Assembly: GCF_042159835.1 (NCBI RefSeq)
Contig: NZ_JBBVGT010000002.1
Span: 496,001 to 560,000 of the forward strand
Reading direction: 5' to 3'
Length of the DNA: 64,000 nt
Origin: Albibacterium profundi
GTDB lineage: Bacteria > Bacteroidota > Bacteroidia > Sphingobacteriales > Sphingobacteriaceae
In this document: positions 24,707-32,948 of the stretch, piece after piece
Layout: the number at the start of each line of letters is the position of its first letter
Numbering within the stretch: position 1 is the stretch's first letter
Position numbers and translations under genes: made by a program
Notes under the pieces: generated by a model
Seen by the model: the letters and a program-made list of their open reading frames with translations, nothing else
Told to the model about the DNA's origin: nothing
Databases searched by the model: none

Positions 24707-26626
24707 TTATTCTGCAGAAACGAGCATTACGCGGTTAAATGTGAACTTATCTCCAGCCGATGTAAACGAAACAACTGTAGAATCCATGCCCTCTGATACT
24801 TTTAAGTTACCAATTGACACATCAGCGGTGCCTGTGTTAACCGCTGATTGCGATAAAGCGGCAGGCGACTGGTTACCAATGGATACGGATAGTCCTTCAG
24901 GGACAACGGACGTTGAATGTACCAAAACCTGATAGTTTCCCGCTGGGATCTCACGAAGATCAATATTCATGACACCTTCCTCACCTCCATGAAAAGTTGC
25001 GTCGTCATGAGCTAAAGCCATGTTTTTATCGTAAGTCAGATGCTTCATCAAGCGCGAGTAAAATGTCAGGGTATCAGGAATAAGAACCTGTGTTTCGATA
25101 TTTTGTGGCCGTTCATTCACCAGTACTGGCTTTTCAGCATAATACAGAGCTACTGAAGAGTACGCTACCGCTCGATTGTTATCGACTGGTCCGTGCTCTA
25201 TCTGATGCTGAATACTTTCATCAAACGGCATTTTGTCGCTTACAAACAAGCGATACCCACCAGTTCTACTGAATGGCAATGAATAGTCAAGACATCCGTG
25301 CAAATGGGTGCCTTTCTTTTCGACCCAGCCGTTTGGTTGCGCGTACCATCCCCCATTAAAATAATCTTCTGAGCCAGTGCCATGAACGGTCATCTCGCCA
25401 TCAATAAATGTTTGATCGTCTCCTTCAAAAAATTCAGTAAAATGAGTAAAACTAGTCGCTTGACTGTGCAGCACGGTCCCCACATAATGACCTTTCCCTT
25501 TTCCTTCTAGCAATACATAGGGTTCTCCCAGTGCTGGCGATTCATATTTCCAATAGGCATAGAATTTCCCTTCTACCCTAGGATCACGAGCTTGGTCGTG
25601 ATGATACACTCTAGCGTCTATTTCCAAAGGTGTCTGCTTTTCCCCTGACAATTTTCTGTAAACAAGTTCAATTTTGGCATGACGATCATAAGGCATGGGA
25701 AAATAAGAAAACACAGTATTCTCTTTCACGCCCTGAAGCAGGCTTTTCATTGAGATATCACCAAAAGCATATCCAAAGTAGTCAGCTAAAGGGGCGTAAA
25801 CTGCTGGCTGACTTTCCCCGTCCCAAGTAATTTTAATATCTAATTGTTTTGACAATCCCTCAAACTGCCCCGCATGGTCAAGTTCAATCCCTAACACTCG
25901 TCCTCCTTCTCCAAATTCTGCTAAGGTTAAACTTTGTCCGGGTTTTAAGGTTTTTGATACTTCCACCTTCTCAATATTGTCTCTCAGCTCAGCGTAAAAG
26001 TCGGCCACACCTGCATCCGCTGCATTCCAAAGCGTCGCCAGATCATTAAGAAGCTCATTTTCCTTTGGCTGAAAATTGATGTCAAACGTTTTGACATTCA
26101 CATCATCACTCAATTCACGATATTGAAATTGATGAAAGAGTATCTTTTCACCTCGAAAAACAATCTTGACGCCGTTTTCAAAAGGAATGGGCAAATAGGT
26201 GTAATTTCCACCAACAATGCTACCACTTAATGGAGACACAAAAGGATATACTTCTCCCGAAAAAAGATCTCGATACCGGATAGAAAACGAGGGTTCTGAG
26301 TTTCCATCAAAATAGAAGTCCAAGGTATCATCTGTTGGGGTTGGCGTCCAAATACGCTCTATAACCCCCTTACCTTCTGCTTCAAATACAACCAAGGAAC
26401 CATCTGCTTCCTCTCGAATAGAAGAATAGGTCCCGTCAAAGCCATCATCATTCCCGCCGGTACGGTCATATGATGATATTTGTTTAACGACCGACTGATC
26501 TCTATATTTAGGTAATTCATTAGTTTTCAATAAACGTTGAAGCTCTGACGCAACTGAGACCGGGTTGGTTTGTGCATAAGAAATAATAGATAATAGGCTT
26601 AAGGCAAGTCCGAGTATGTAGCGCAT
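24707..26626 (-). CDS. Exported DUF2961 / GH172 family protein
   Basis: 639 residues with a signal peptide (RYILGLALSLLSIISYAQ). The main part (about 50-400) fits DUF2961, now glycoside hydrolase family 172, whose characterised members act on difructose anhydride or on D-arabinan-type furanosides. Signature segments are QISSYDRTGGNDDGFDGT, FEAEGKGVIERIW and HGTGSEDYFNGGWY, the last carrying the acidic residue expected at the active site. A C-terminal extension of about 140 residues after the catalytic jelly rolls looks like an additional beta-sandwich. Followed on the minus strand by no close gene; 80 bp upstream is an alpha/beta hydrolase. Confidence 0.85.
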   Translation of the reverse strand: MRYILGLALSLLSIISYAQTNPVSVASELQRLLKTNELPKYRDQSVVKQISSYDRTGGNDDGFDGTYSSIREEADGSLVVFEAEGKGVIERIWTPTPTDDTLDFYFDGNSEPSFSIRYRDLFSGEVYPFVSPLSGSIVGGNYTYLPIPFENGVKIVFRGEKILFHQFQYRELSDDVNVKTFDINFQPKENELLNDLATLWNAADAGVADFYAELRDNIEKVEVSKTLKPGQSLTLAEFGEGGRVLGIELDHAGQFEGLSKQLDIKITWDGESQPAVYAPLADYFGYAFGDISMKSLLQGVKENTVFSYFPMPYDRHAKIELVYRKLSGEKQTPLEIDARVYHHDQARDPRVEGKFYAYWKYESPALGEPYVLLEGKGKGHYVGTVLHSQATSFTHFTEFFEGDDQTFIDGEMTVHGTGSEDYFNGGWYAQPNGWVEKKGTHLHGCLDYSLPFSRTGGYRLFVSDKMPFDESIQHQIEHGPVDNNRAVAYSSVALYYAEKPVLVNERPQNIETQVLIPDTLTFYSRLMKHLTYDKNMALAHDDATFHGGEEGVMNIDLREIPAGNYQVLVHSTSVVPEGLSVSIGNQSPAALSQSAVNTGTADVSIGNLKVSEGMDSTVVSFTSAGDKFTFNRVMLVSAE

Positions 26627-26653
26627 AATTTTCTATTTTAAATGCCTAATATG

Positions 26654-27928
26654 CTAAATTTTACTCACTTTCTTAATAAAATCGATCAGGATAGGGGCCA
26701 GATCAGGATGTAGAGGCAGATCAGGCCTGTTGTAGGTCGCTAAATTCCCTGCGCGGTCTGTAGGTGCGCTTTTTAAGATGTGGTTCATGCTGTGTATTCG
26801 GTGAACGGTCGCCTTCTTAGCAGCCTTTGCCAAAAGGTTCGTTTCTTGGATACGTACTTGAAGATCATTATCACCGCCGACAATGAGAATGGGAATTTCA
26901 AGTACTGACACGATCGTAGTCGGCCGATATTGGTTGGTGGATATCAGATAAGGTTGCACGGAAGGGTGAAAAAGTGGAGCTAAAGCCGGTGGCAGATTTC
27001 GACTGAAGGTTTTTCCAGCTTTTAGACTATCCAAAACCTCATTGGCAATTAACAGATTCTCCGGAGAAATACTGCCCTTGATTTGTGTTCTTACCAAATC
27101 TAACAAAGGGTTAGCAGGACCGCATAAGGAAATAAACGCCGTTGGTTTGCTTTCTAAAGAAGCAACGGAACCAATGATAGACCCCTCACTGTGTCCAAGG
27201 ACGATCACATTAGAAAACCTAGCATCAGCTTGTAGTTTGGCGACAAACAACTCCGCGTCTTCGATAAAGTCGCCCAAAACAACATCCGACGTGCCGATCG
27301 CATCGGCACTTTTACCGACACCTCTTTTATCATAACGAAGCGAGGCTATACCGTTCTTAGCTAAAGCTTCTGCCAGCTGTAACGCTGAATTGGTTTTTAA
27401 AGCTGCGCCTTGATTCATGTTGCGGTCGGTCGGCCCCGAGCCAGCGATCATCAAAACTACCGGCACCTTACCCTCCACTTCCGGCAATACCAAGGTTCCA
27501 TATAATGTACCGTAATCATTATCCACCGAGAAATTATCTGGACTTGCTTGAACAGTTGAATCGCTACTTGTATTTTCAACTGGCCGTTGCCAGATTCCGG
27601 CAATTGAATCTTCTTGTATTATTAAGGCTAAATCAACGATTGGCTTCTCAAAACTGATTCGATACTCGTTGACCCCCGGCGCCGGGGATTCTACCTTCCG
27701 TGTTTTCACAATCGTTCCCAGTCCGCTCTTCAGTTGATTAACAAGCATCGTCGCTCCTTCAGGCTTAACGGCATCTTTCATTTTTGCATTAAACAGAAGA
27801 AAAATACTATCCGCCTGGTTAGACGAGTAATACGTATTAAATTTAGTAACCGTAGGATGCATTGGATTTTGCGCTTGAACAAAAGCTACGGAAATCAAAA
27901 ACAAAAGGGATAAGGATATTCTTTTCAT
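26654..27928 (-). CDS. Exported alpha/beta hydrolase with N-terminal DUF3887-like domain
   Basis: 424 residues with a signal peptide ending at about residue 20 (FVQAQ). Residues 25-115 resemble DUF3887/NTF2-like modules (KFNTYYSSNQADSIFLLFNAKMKDAV), homologous to the front of the serine hydrolase at 14134-15531. The rest is an alpha/beta hydrolase: oxyanion region MIAGSGPTDRN, nucleophile elbow GHSEGS (Ser247), a GGDNDLQV acid region, and HSMNHILK with the catalytic His. Such secreted esterases (YqiA/BAAT-type) act on acyl or carbohydrate esters; no substrate can be named. It lies between the GH172 gene and the response regulator, all on the minus strand, 24-28 bp apart. Confidence 0.88.
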   Translation of the reverse strand: MKRISLSLLFLISVAFVQAQNPMHPTVTKFNTYYSSNQADSIFLLFNAKMKDAVKPEGATMLVNQLKSGLGTIVKTRKVESPAPGVNEYRISFEKPIVDLALIIQEDSIAGIWQRPVENTSSDSTVQASPDNFSVDNDYGTLYGTLVLPEVEGKVPVVLMIAGSGPTDRNMNQGAALKTNSALQLAEALAKNGIASLRYDKRGVGKSADAIGTSDVVLGDFIEDAELFVAKLQADARFSNVIVLGHSEGSIIGSVASLESKPTAFISLCGPANPLLDLVRTQIKGSISPENLLIANEVLDSLKAGKTFSRNLPPALAPLFHPSVQPYLISTNQYRPTTIVSVLEIPILIVGGDNDLQVRIQETNLLAKAAKKATVHRIHSMNHILKSAPTDRAGNLATYNRPDLPLHPDLAPILIDFIKKVSKI

Positions 27929-27952
27929 ATAGGCAAATAGGTAACTAGTAAG

Positions 27953-28573
27953 TCAAATCAACTTTTGCTCGAATGCCATTCGAACAAGTACAGCTGTATT
28001 TTTTGCCCCTAATTTAAGTAATAAATTCTTACGGTACCCCTTGATGGTTTCTGGACTTAAGAATATTTTATCAGCTATTTCAATATTCGTATACCCCTCT
28101 GCCACCAGTTTCAGCAGCTCGCGTTCACGGTCGGTTAACCAAATCGTTCTCGACGATTGTTTGTTAAGAAGTACGTCTATCTCATGGCTCAAGAACTCAT
28201 CGCCTTCATATACGGCTTTAATTCCCGCCAGCACCTCAGCAGACATTGCATTTTTCACTAAATAGCCCGATGCACCGTTAGTCAGCATTTGCCTGACAAC
28301 AGCATACTCATTATGGCTGGTCAAGGCTAAGATTTTCAATTCAGGATAACTGTCAACCAATTCCTTACAAAACTCTATTCCACTGATGTCAGGCAAGCTC
28401 ACGTCCAACAGAATGACATCCGGATGCCAAAACGGAATCTGATCTCGGCACGCCTTGGCGCTGTGAGCTACACCCACTACCGTTGCAAAAGTTGACTCTT
28501 CAATTAAGCTATTCAGGCCTTCCGTCAGGATCTTATGATCGTCTACGATTCCTACTTTAATTTTTTCGTCCAT
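27953..28573 (-). CDS. LuxR/NarL-family response regulator
   Basis: 206-residue two-component regulator. The receiver domain has the acidic pair DD (residues 11-12), the phosphoacceptor Asp57 (VILLDVSLPD) and the Lys of LVKNAMS. The C-terminal LuxR-type helix-turn-helix starts at about residue 143 (LTDRERELLKLVAEGYTNIEIADKIFLSPETIKG). It is encoded 5 bp after the histidine kinase, so they form one unit. A C5-N5-G5 palindrome next to the kinase promoter is a natural candidate binding site. Confidence 0.95.
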   Translation of the reverse strand: MDEKIKVGIVDDHKILTEGLNSLIEESTFATVVGVAHSAKACRDQIPFWHPDVILLDVSLPDISGIEFCKELVDSYPELKILALTSHNEYAVVRQMLTNGASGYLVKNAMSAEVLAGIKAVYEGDEFLSHEIDVLLNKQSSRTIWLTDRERELLKLVAEGYTNIEIADKIFLSPETIKGYRKNLLLKLGAKNTAVLVRMAFEQKLI

Positions 28574-28578
28574 TAATT

Positions 28579-30510
28579 CTAGGTATCAAATGCTAATTCA
28601 ATATTTACTTCAGTTCCTTTCCCAGCCGAGGAGTATATATTCATCTCTCCTCGATGGGCTTCAACGCGTTGTCGAATATTATCCAACCCCATCCCTTCCT
28701 TTTGTTTTATATAATCGAAACCATTTCCGTTATCTTGCACAACCAATGAAACTCGATCGACTTCCTGCACAAGTTGAACATTGATCTGAGTAGCCTCTGC
28801 GTGCTTCAAAGCATTGTTAACCAACTCATGTGCACATCGATAGATCAACACTTCTAGTTTATTATCCAAACGCTCTTCATTACCATAATAATGAAATTCG
28901 GCAATAGGGATGGCATCGCAGAAATCTGACAAGGACACCTTCAATCCATACCTCACTAAAGACTCAGGCATCATATGGTGAGCTACACGACGTAGCTCAC
29001 TGATCGACTGGTCTAACATTCCAAGTGCACTATGGAATCGTTTCCGATCTTCCGAAGCTAGCACACCATGTTCGTTTAAATCTGGTAAATTTAATTTGAC
29101 CACAGAAAGCATACTTCCCAATCCGTCATGTAGGTCTTTCGCCAAACGGCTGCGTTCTGCAGTTTCTCCGTCTAGGATAGCCTGCATAGTAGCCAACTGT
29201 TTTTCTTTTTCCAGCTGACCGACATGCTGCTCGGCTACTTTCCGCTTGGCAACAGCTAAGCGGTGTCTAATAATAAAATAGGCTAGCAAGACAAGCAACA
29301 AAATGGCAAGCGACACACCCAAGCCAATCGTCAGGCGTCTTTCTTTCTCGAGTGAGTTGATCTGCAATTGCTTTTTTTCGGTCTCATATTTGACTTTCAT
29401 TTCACTAAGCGATTGCTGGAAAGCATCATTGGCATACAAATCAATCCACTCTCGATACTTATCCAAGTAACTGATCGCCATTTCTGGTTTAGCTAAGAAT
29501 ATATTGGCACGGAGGGCATTCACAATCATATTCCCTGTCAAGTTCAAATCAGTAGAGTCTATCTCTAAGGCAGACAATGCATAGTATTCGCTATCCTTAA
29601 AGTTTCGCAAATAATAATATATATTCGATAGAACGCCATTTGCCTCAGCCGTCAGTTTAGGAAAGTTGGACTCATTTGCCATTTTCATCCCGCGCTCCGC
29701 ATACACCATAGCGTCATTATAGTTTTCAGCGAAATAATGACTCTGTGCAATGGTCAGTATACTCATCGTTTCACCATATAAATTATCATGTTCTTTGAAA
29801 ATTGCAGCCGCTTCTTTTGCAAGCTCAATAGCCTTCGCATAATCTGAATCCATATAAATATTCGTCATAGCCATCAGCGTATGTGCAATACTTTCCCTAT
29901 CGCCTATCTTTTCAGCAATGCGCATGGATTCTGTAAAATAATACACGGCCTCATCAGTATTCCTAATGCGTTGATACAAGGCACCGATATTATGCAAAAT
30001 GGCCGCTAACCTTTCTTCTTCGCCAGCGCTTTCAAACATTCGCAACGATTTCATATAATAATCGAGCGCTTTGGTATAATCACTGGTTTGATTGTACAGG
30101 TTGCCAAGTGCTACGTAGATTCTTGCCTGCAATTTTTCATTTTCCACGGCATTCGCTATCTCCAAGCCGGTGTCAAGGTAGCTTGCTGCCGTATCATAAG
30201 AGTTGACCATATAGTAGGCTACCCCCAAATTCCGATAGAACGTCGCTATCATTGGATCATTCTCCATCTTTTCAGCCAAGTCTAGACCTTTATAACTGTA
30301 GAAAGTCGATTTCCTAGCATCAGAATCCATGTAACCCCAACTGAGATCATCATAAATTACAATGAGATCGGAAGGCTTCAAGTCTTCTGATTCCAGTATC
30401 TTTTCTAAGGAATCGACATTTTGTGCATAGGTTACCATGCAGAGAGAGAGCAAGCTCAGGTAGATGGCGGCAAAGACTGATTTTGATCTAGTCAAGTAGG
30501 TTGTTTTCAT
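28579..30510 (-). CDS. TPR-containing sensor histidine kinase (HisKA_3)
   Basis: 643 residues. A signal peptide or N-terminal anchor (residues 10-30) is followed by about seven tetratricopeptide repeats (65-340), a coiled-coil-like stretch, a membrane helix (393-415, GLGVSLAILLLVLLAYFIIR), the dimerisation/phosphoacceptor segment ERSRLAKDLHDGLGSM (His461), and a C-terminal HATPase_c domain with NNALKHAEA, DNGNGF and GMGLDNIRQRV. The TPR region should be periplasmic and sense a protein or peptide. Kinase and regulator are transcribed together; the start is close to a -7 element, so the leader is very short. Confidence 0.93.
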   Translation of the reverse strand: MKTTYLTRSKSVFAAIYLSLLSLCMVTYAQNVDSLEKILESEDLKPSDLIVIYDDLSWGYMDSDARKSTFYSYKGLDLAEKMENDPMIATFYRNLGVAYYMVNSYDTAASYLDTGLEIANAVENEKLQARIYVALGNLYNQTSDYTKALDYYMKSLRMFESAGEEERLAAILHNIGALYQRIRNTDEAVYYFTESMRIAEKIGDRESIAHTLMAMTNIYMDSDYAKAIELAKEAAAIFKEHDNLYGETMSILTIAQSHYFAENYNDAMVYAERGMKMANESNFPKLTAEANGVLSNIYYYLRNFKDSEYYALSALEIDSTDLNLTGNMIVNALRANIFLAKPEMAISYLDKYREWIDLYANDAFQQSLSEMKVKYETEKKQLQINSLEKERRLTIGLGVSLAILLLVLLAYFIIRHRLAVAKRKVAEQHVGQLEKEKQLATMQAILDGETAERSRLAKDLHDGLGSMLSVVKLNLPDLNEHGVLASEDRKRFHSALGMLDQSISELRRVAHHMMPESLVRYGLKVSLSDFCDAIPIAEFHYYGNEERLDNKLEVLIYRCAHELVNNALKHAEATQINVQLVQEVDRVSLVVQDNGNGFDYIKQKEGMGLDNIRQRVEAHRGEMNIYSSAGKGTEVNIELAFDT

Positions 30511-30517
30511 ATCTATG

Positions 30518-30546
30518 CAAATATATTTTATGTACGGTTTATAAAT
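30518..30546 (-). promoter_or_regulatory. Promoter of the histidine kinase/response regulator operon
   Basis: TATATTTG at 30525-30518 (minus strand) matches the -7 consensus. Eighteen bp upstream the -33 place reads ATT instead of TTG, which would fit a promoter needing an activator bound at the adjoining palindrome. The predicted transcript start lies almost at the ATG. Confidence 0.6.
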
Positions 30547-30547
30547 T

Positions 30548-30562
30548 CCCCCATTTAGGGGG
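30548..30562. promoter_or_regulatory. C5-N5-G5 palindromic operator between the kinase and OMP genes
   Basis: CCCCCATTTAGGGGG lies between two divergent promoters. Its centre is about 44-45 bp upstream of both predicted starts, an activator-like position. The same type of element recurs twice at 49571-49643. Confidence 0.7.
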
Positions 30563-30565
30563 TAA

Positions 30566-30594
30566 TTGGAGATACAACACCCACTCTATCTTTG
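30566..30594 (+). promoter_or_regulatory. Promoter of the OMP gene at 30664
   Basis: TTG at 30566-30568, 18-bp spacer, TATCTTTG at 30587-30594. The TTG starts 3 bp after the palindrome. Confidence 0.7.
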
Positions 30595-30663
30595 CTTCAT
30601 CGTTAACCCAGAAAGGCTAAATAATAAATTGACCTTTCATAAACCCTTTTAAACAAGAAAGAT

Positions 30664-31221
30664 ATGAAAAATTTTGTCGTTATCCTCTGTATACTATGCA
30701 TGGGAGTGAGCACATCATCAGCTCAGGAGTCAACTTTTGTAAAACCAGACCGTGTTATTAATATCGGGGTCGGTCTCGGCGGAAACCTGTATTCCGGCTA
30801 TGGCTCTGATATTAAGCGAATACCTGCTATTACATTGAGCTATGAAAGCTGTGTGAAAGATCAGCTGTTTGATGAGAAGAGCTCCTTAGGAGTTGGCGCA
30901 ATATTGGGCTACAGCTCAGCAAAATACAATGACCCTATGGACGATTGGTCGTGGAAGTCAAGTACATTTGTGGTTGGAGCTCGCGGTGCATTGCACTATG
31001 CCCTTGTCGATAAGTTCGACACCTATACCGGCTTGATGCTCGGCTATAATATAGTATCGACCAAATATAGTGGTGCTGTAGATGCCGGAGGTGCGGCAAG
31101 TGGACTTTCATGGGCTTGGTATCTAGGCGGCCGCTATTATTTCAACCAGTCTACCGCCGCCTTTGCAGAGCTGGGCTACGGAATTTCAGTGCTGAACGTG
31201 GGCGTAGCTTTCAAACTCTAG
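30664..31221 (+). CDS. Small exported outer-membrane-type protein
   Basis: 185 residues with a signal peptide ending near SSAQ (residue 20). The remainder alternates aromatic and Gly-rich strands (LGVGAILGYSSAKYND, LMLGYNIVSTKYSG, AAFAELGYGISVLNVGVAFKL), ending in a phenylalanine-containing strand as in eight-stranded barrels. I do not recognise a family beyond the general outer membrane beta-barrel shape. It stands divergent from the histidine kinase operon with the shared palindrome between them, so it is a likely target of that system. Confidence 0.75.
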   Translation: MKNFVVILCILCMGVSTSSAQESTFVKPDRVINIGVGLGGNLYSGYGSDIKRIPAITLSYESCVKDQLFDEKSSLGVGAILGYSSAKYNDPMDDWSWKSSTFVVGARGALHYALVDKFDTYTGLMLGYNIVSTKYSGAVDAGGAASGLSWAWYLGGRYYFNQSTAAFAELGYGISVLNVGVAFKL

Positions 31222-31245
31222 TATTTTATCCAAATCCGTTACCAT

Positions 31246-31284
31246 AAAAAAAGGTAGAAACATGACTGAATCTACCTTTTTTTT
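31246..31284 (+). terminator. Terminator between the OMP gene and the nir operon
   Basis: Stem AAAAAAAGGTAGA facing TCTACCTTTTTTT with a 12-nt loop. Symmetric, so it can act on both convergent transcripts. Confidence 0.88.
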
Positions 31285-31313
31285 ACGTGTTGACGAGGAT
31301 CAGAATTTATATC

Positions 31314-31703
31314 CTATCCTATACCTACGTTCCATTTCCCATCGCTTACAGCTGTTTTAGGATTATAAAAGAAGGGTACTTGGACGGCAACATGTTTGTA
31401 AACTCCCGTCAGGCCAAAACCTAAGGCTGAGGTTACTAACGAATTTTTTGTATCGCCCTCAGATTTATCCTCCTTGAAACGTAGACTGGGCAGCAAACCC
31501 GCCAATACAGAAAAAGAATTACCAGAAAATTTAAGTGCCGGTCCGGCGAAGTTAAGGTAAGCACCTTCGTCAACATAACCTCCCACAATAACCCCTTCGC
31601 CCCAAGTAGCTTTCACCTTCTTCTCTTGAGCATAGGAAAGCCCAGACGACACTGTTATGATTATCAAAATCATCAAAGTTTGTTTTAATCGGTTTATGAT
31701 CAT
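31314..31703 (-). CDS. Small exported protein at the end of the nir operon
   Basis: 129 residues with a signal peptide ending at about residue 25 (SGLSYAQ). The mature part has repeating Gly/Phe-rich strands (GVIVGGYVDEGAYLNFAGPAL, SVLAGLLPSLRF, GFGLTGVYKHVAVQVPFFYNP), compatible with a partial or small outer membrane barrel. I do not recognise a family. It lies 43 bp downstream of the formate/nitrite channel gene on the same strand, so it may be part of the nitrite operon. Confidence 0.65.
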   Translation of the reverse strand: MIINRLKQTLMILIIITVSSGLSYAQEKKVKATWGEGVIVGGYVDEGAYLNFAGPALKFSGNSFSVLAGLLPSLRFKEDKSEGDTKNSLVTSALGFGLTGVYKHVAVQVPFFYNPKTAVSDGKWNVGIG

Positions 31704-31746
31704 GATCTGAGTATTAATTTTTTATATACAAATTTAATGTTAAAGC

Positions 31747-32562
31747 TTATTTACTTACTAGGGGAAGGCTGCCTTCTTTTGTCCGAAAAGTGTAATAAAT
31801 AGCCATGCCTGTAAAGAGCAGTCCGCCGACTATATTACCCAGGGTGACAATGAGTTGATTGTAGAGCCACCAATCACCTATACTTACGTCCGCACCAAAC
31901 ATCATCCCCGCTGGGATTACGAACATATTTACTACCGCGTGTTCATAACCGAGTGCGAAAAACATGAAAATTGGTATTCCCGCAGCTGCTATTTTTCCGA
32001 GTGTTGATTTAGATGTCATTGCCATAACCACACCCATACAAACCATCCAATTACAGAGAATAGCTTTGACAAAAGCAGTAAAAAGTCCTGCCGCACCATT
32101 CTGCGCATAGCCTATGGTTTTTTTCTCGCTCGTGGCAATGATCATTTGTTCTACGCCCCCTAGAGCGTCAACGGTACCCGTCTCAGAAACAGCCGCCCAA
32201 TAAAGGATGGCAAAAAAGACACTGCCTATCAGGTTTCCGACAAATACCCAAAACAAGCTCCGAACCATAGTTTTTAAGCTTATTTTCTTTTCCATATAAG
32301 CAAGCGGAACCAAAGAAAAGCTACCGGTGACCAGCTCCAGTCCCAGGATAACAATCATGATAAATCCGACCGGAAAAATAATAGCGCCAGCCAGACTGAA
32401 ACTTGTTTGTGTAGTGGCAAAAAATGCCAAACAAACTGAAATAGCAAGCAAAGCGCCTGACAAGCAGCCTCTGACTAACAGATCTTTAACTGACAGAGAG
32501 GATTTTGCTAAAGCTGCACTCATCATCGTTGAAGCAACTTCTTTGGGGTTAACGTAGTCCAT
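31747..32562 (-). CDS. nirC: Formate/nitrite transporter (FNT) family channel
   Basis: 271 residues, six or seven membrane helices, forming the pentameric FNT pore. Signature segments are the LVTGSFSLVPLAY loop, ALCNW-type ILCNWMVCMGVVM (broken helix with the constriction), and FALGYEHAVVNMFVIPAGM carrying the conserved pore His. It is placed 2 bp after nirD, so nitrite is the expected substrate. The name nirC rests on this context. Confidence 0.9.
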   Translation of the reverse strand: MDYVNPKEVASTMMSAALAKSSLSVKDLLVRGCLSGALLAISVCLAFFATTQTSFSLAGAIIFPVGFIMIVILGLELVTGSFSLVPLAYMEKKISLKTMVRSLFWVFVGNLIGSVFFAILYWAAVSETGTVDALGGVEQMIIATSEKKTIGYAQNGAAGLFTAFVKAILCNWMVCMGVVMAMTSKSTLGKIAAAGIPIFMFFALGYEHAVVNMFVIPAGMMFGADVSIGDWWLYNQLIVTLGNIVGGLLFTGMAIYYTFRTKEGSLPLVSK

Positions 32563-32564
32563 AT

Positions 32565-32924
32565 TTACGAATTATTTAAAGGTACTTGAATATATACGAT
32601 GCCTTCCTCGACTTTCACGGGGAAGGTTTGGAGTGAACACTCATCTCCAGACAAGCATTCTCCGGTACGTAATGAGAATGTCTTCTTATGAAACGGACAA
32701 GCGACTTTCAAATCATCCCCGGTCGACCCTAAAAGCCCACGGCTTAAGGCCATCTGCTTACGGTGGGGACATTCATTTTGTGTAGCGTACCATTCATTTC
32801 TTCGTGTAAAATAGAATAGGGCGATTTGCTGGTCGCGATATTTAACGCAGACACCGCCGTTCTCTACCGCATCTTCCACTCTGCATGCGGCAAACCATAT
32901 TGACTCTTCGGTAGTTATTTCCAT
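32565..32924 (-). CDS. nirD: Nitrite reductase small subunit (Rieske-like) NirD
   Basis: 119 residues. The Rieske-type cluster ligands are present as CPH (Cys52, His54) and CPFH (Cys76, His79), so a [2Fe-2S] centre is expected, unlike the E. coli NirD, which lacks these ligands. It accompanies the large subunit NirB, whose end is 24 bp upstream. Confidence 0.92.
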   Translation of the reverse strand: MEITTEESIWFAACRVEDAVENGGVCVKYRDQQIALFYFTRRNEWYATQNECPHRKQMALSRGLLGSTGDDLKVACPFHKKTFSLRTGECLSGDECSLQTFPVKVEEGIVYIQVPLNNS

Positions 32925-32948
32925 TGAATTTATTTTATTTGGTTCTTA

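Noticed and set aside
28579..30510. One-component or hybrid sensor with fused regulator domain
   Set aside because: No receiver domain follows the HATPase; the regulator is a separate gene 5 bp downstream.
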